From an uncultured Oscillospiraceae bacterium (GTDB lineage: Bacteria; Bacillota_A; Clostridia; Oscillospirales; Oscillospiraceae), in NCBI GenBank assembly GCA_944386965.1, contig CALXDE010000192.1:1-6777 (forward strand): a DNA stretch of 6,777 bases, given 5' to 3'. The notes beneath the pieces were generated by a model that did no database searches, had not been told where the DNA came from, and saw nothing but the letters and a program-made list of their open reading frames with translations. The position numbers and the translations under genes are program-made. Below, in pieces: positions 5,313 to 6,777 of this stretch. Positions within the stretch are counted from its first letter, which is position 1. Each line of letters begins with the position of its first letter.

Positions 5313-6080
5313 CTATGGGATACGGAAAAACCGCTTCCCGTTTTCCAGGGTGATCCGGGCGCAGTCCTCCGGGGAGATGCCTTTGATCTCCGAGAGTTTT
5401 TCGCAGACGTACCGCACCAGGGTGGAGTCGTTGCGCTTTCCCCGGCAGGGCACCGGGGCCATATAGGGGCTGTCCGTCTCGATCATCAGGCGCTCCATGG
5501 GGATCTCCCGGGCCGCTTCCACCGCTTTTCGGGCGTTTTTGTAGGTCAGCACCCCGGTGAAGGAGATCATCCACCCCAGCTTCACCAGCTCCCGGGCCAT
5601 TTCCGCGCTGCCGGAGTAGCAGTGGAACACCCCCCGGACACGGGGGAAGTCCCGGACAATCTCCATGCAGTCGCCGTGGGCCTCCCGGTCGTGGACGATG
5701 ACGGGCAGGTCCAGCTCCGCCGCCAGGGCCATCTGGGCGCGGAACACGTGCCGCTGGAGGGCGCGGGGCGGGTTCTCCTCCCAGTAGTAGTCCAGGCCGA
5801 TCTCCCCGATGGCCCGCACCTTGTCATGGGCGGCCAGCTGCCGCAGCTCCATAAGAAAGCCGTCCTCCCAGTCGCCGCAGTTCTCCGGATGGACCCCCAC
5901 GGCGGCATACACATGGGGATACCGCTCCGCCAGGGCGACGGCGGTGCGGGAGGAGGGGAGGTCACACCCGGGGTTCACCACCAGCCCCACCCCGTTTTCC
6001 GGCAGGGCGGCCAGGAGAGTCTCCCGGTCGGCGTCAAAGGCCTCGTCATTGTAGTGGGCGTGGGTGTCAAAGAGGGTCAT
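5313..6080 (-). CDS. TatD family metal-dependent deoxyribonuclease
   Basis: A 255-residue cytoplasmic hydrolase of the amidohydrolase (TIM-barrel) superfamily. Family members act as metal-dependent DNases/exonucleases in DNA repair or turnover; the in vivo substrate here is not known. The metal and catalytic residues are all visible: DTHAHYND at the start (His7, His9), GEIGLDYYW (Glu93), VIVHDREA (His130), FHCYSG (His153) and ETDSPYMAP (Asp203), followed by the RGKRN loop. Length is normal and the protein appears intact. The start is ATG 6080, with GGAGGGG a few nt upstream inside the preceding gene. It overlaps the DUF4177 stop by 4 nt (ATGA), which points to translational coupling. It is followed by a strong hairpin. 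Many clostridial genomes name this gene tatD, but it is unrelated to Tat transport. Confidence 0.93.
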   Translation of the reverse strand: MTLFDTHAHYNDEAFDADRETLLAALPENGVGLVVNPGCDLPSSRTAVALAERYPHVYAAVGVHPENCGDWEDGFLMELRQLAAHDKVRAIGEIGLDYYWEENPPRALQRHVFRAQMALAAELDLPVIVHDREAHGDCMEIVRDFPRVRGVFHCYSGSAEMARELVKLGWMISFTGVLTYKNARKAVEAAREIPMERLMIETDSPYMAPVPCRGKRNDSTLVRYVCEKLSEIKGISPEDCARITLENGKRFFRIP

Positions 6081-6280
6081 GGCTGCCCCTCCGCTTCCCG
6101 CTCAAAGATGAGGTCGATCTCCTTGCTGCCTCCCTCGCCGGAAAATCTGGTGGGAATGTACCCCACATACCGCCAACCCTGGGCGGCGTAGTCGGTGATG
6201 ATTTGCCGGTGCTGGCAGTCGGCGTTGTTCATCCAGAACCCGCCGCCTACGTACAGCGTCTCATAGGTATACTCGTACAT
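6077..6280 (-). CDS. DUF4177-type small protein
   Basis: A 67-residue protein of unknown function that fits the DUF4177 family. It begins with an aromatic-rich strand (MYEYTYETLYVGGGFW). It then has a helix ending in the family hallmark 'IITDYAAQGWRYVGYIP' (about 28-44), and ends with IDLIFERE (about 55-62). There is no signal peptide, membrane span or obvious catalytic motif. The start is ATG 6280, with AAGGAGGGG 6 nt upstream, a strong site. Its TGA overlaps the tatD ATG, so the two are translated from one message. Family members are widespread in Firmicutes and often sit beside unrelated housekeeping genes, so the pairing with tatD need not be functional. Confidence 0.82.
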   Translation of the reverse strand: MYEYTYETLYVGGGFWMNNADCQHRQIITDYAAQGWRYVGYIPTRFSGEGGSKEIDLIFEREAEGQP

Positions 6281-6304
6281 GCTTGCCCCTCCTTGTATGG
6301 GATA

Positions 6305-6330
6305 AGGGCCGGGGAAGTCTCCCCGGCCCT
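6305..6330 (-). terminator. stable hairpin between the partial gene and the DUF4177 gene
   Basis: A perfect 11-bp GC-rich stem (6305-6315 with 6320-6330) with an AGTC loop lies in the 66-nt gap between two minus-strand genes. On the minus strand it is followed only by ATCCCATAC, with no T-run. It may be a weak terminator, an attenuator or an mRNA-processing/stabilising hairpin. It ends about 10 nt before the DUF4177 ribosome binding site. Confidence 0.5.
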
Positions 6331-6346
6331 CGGAGTAAAACCGCCG

Positions 6347-6777
6347 TTACAGCGTGAAATACACAAAGAACACGTCGCCCATGGTTTCGTCCTCAAAATA
6401 CTCCTGGAAGGAGATGGAGAACTCCGTGGCGTCGGCGGGAACCTCGTAGACATGGGTGTAGGTGACCGCCTCGTCCACCGGGATGGAATAGGAGGCGGGA
6501 GCCTGGTTGTCGGTGAAGGGCCGGGAGATGGGGACGCTGAAATCATCGTCCCCGGTGCCGCCCCACTGGGCCTGGAAGTCGCTGTCGAACATGGGCATGT
6601 CGTAGTCGGAGGTATTCTGGACCGTGATCTCCGCCACCAGCAGCTGAGAACCGTCGGCGGCGGTGTAAGAATCCAGCTCCTGGCAGGTGTAGGCGCTGTT
6701 TACGGAGAAGTCAAAGAAGGCGGTGCGGAGCACATCCTCCAGCTGGCCCTCGGCGTAGCCGTCCACAGGGGTGATGA
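6347..6777 (-). CDS. C-terminal part of a probable extracytoplasmic beta-sandwich protein (DUF4352/DUF5067-like), N-terminus outside window
   Basis: The visible 142 or so C-terminal residues read ...ITPVDGYAEGQLEDVLRTAFF to ...GDVFFVYFTL and the TAA at 6347-6349. The frame remains open to the window edge, so the true start is upstream; the GTG near 6766 is internal. The pattern is that of an immunoglobulin-like fold seen in DUF4352/DUF5067 surface lipoproteins. It has a strand 'LLVAEITVQNTSDYDMPMF', then a region that ends in 'TYTHVYEVPADATEFSISFQEY', the usual 'vFevP' closing strand. It is acidic and rich in Asp, Ser and Thr, as expected outside the cell. A signal peptide or lipobox cannot be checked here. 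Its function is unknown. It is followed by the hairpin at 6305-6330. Confidence 0.65.
   Translation of the reverse strand, partial: ITPVDGYAEGQLEDVLRTAFFDFSVNSAYTCQELDSYTAADGSQLLVAEITVQNTSDYDMPMFDSDFQAQWGGTGDDDFSVPISRPFTDNQAPASYSIPVDEAVTYTHVYEVPADATEFSISFQEYFEDETMGDVFFVYFTL

Noticed and set aside
4926..6191. A 421-codon plus-strand frame antisense to tatD and the end of spoIIE.
   Set aside because: Its residues have no family resemblance, and the opposite strand carries a complete TatD with all metal ligands.

Overview
The window is GC-rich and has strong AAGGAGG-type ribosome binding sites, a clostridial rpsF-ssb-rpsR operon and a spoIIE gene. This suggests an endospore-forming, high-GC Firmicute of the Clostridia. 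Protein style (DusB, S18, SpoIIE and the small DUF4177 protein) points to the Oscillospiraceae/Flavonifractor-like group, but that is inference from recognition, not a computed placement.

Plus strand, 1-1735: the C-terminal end of a DusB-type tRNA-dihydrouridine synthase, with an apparent single-base frameshift, leads directly into an ECF sigma factor and then its membrane-anchored zinc-finger anti-sigma factor. The three are tightly packed (8-nt overlap, then a 2-nt gap) and end at a clean intrinsic terminator. Plus strand, 1781-3016: a long inverted repeat that also contains the -35 of a near-consensus sigma-A promoter, then rpsF, ssb and rpsR, ending in a bidirectional terminator.

Minus strand, 6777 down to about 3035: the end of an extracellular-type protein of unknown function, a DUF4177 small protein overlapping tatD (TatD-family metal-dependent nuclease), a hairpin terminator, then an unusually short spoIIE behind a candidate Spo0A-type promoter. 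Next comes a 91-residue protein with a C-terminal membrane anchor and a TTG start. A second terminator at 3035-3067 faces the rpsR terminator, so the two convergent operons are separated by back-to-back terminators.

How the genes work together: the sigma/anti-sigma pair is a classic envelope- or stress-sensing switch. S6, SSB and S18 are co-expressed housekeeping functions of translation and replication. SpoIIE is the phosphatase that activates sigma-F in the forespore. Most of the window is ordinary core genome. The items most worth a second look are the frameshift that joins dusB to the sigma frame, the promoter nested in a terminator-like hairpin, the short SpoIIE with its Spo0A-like promoter, and the small tail-anchored protein downstream of it.
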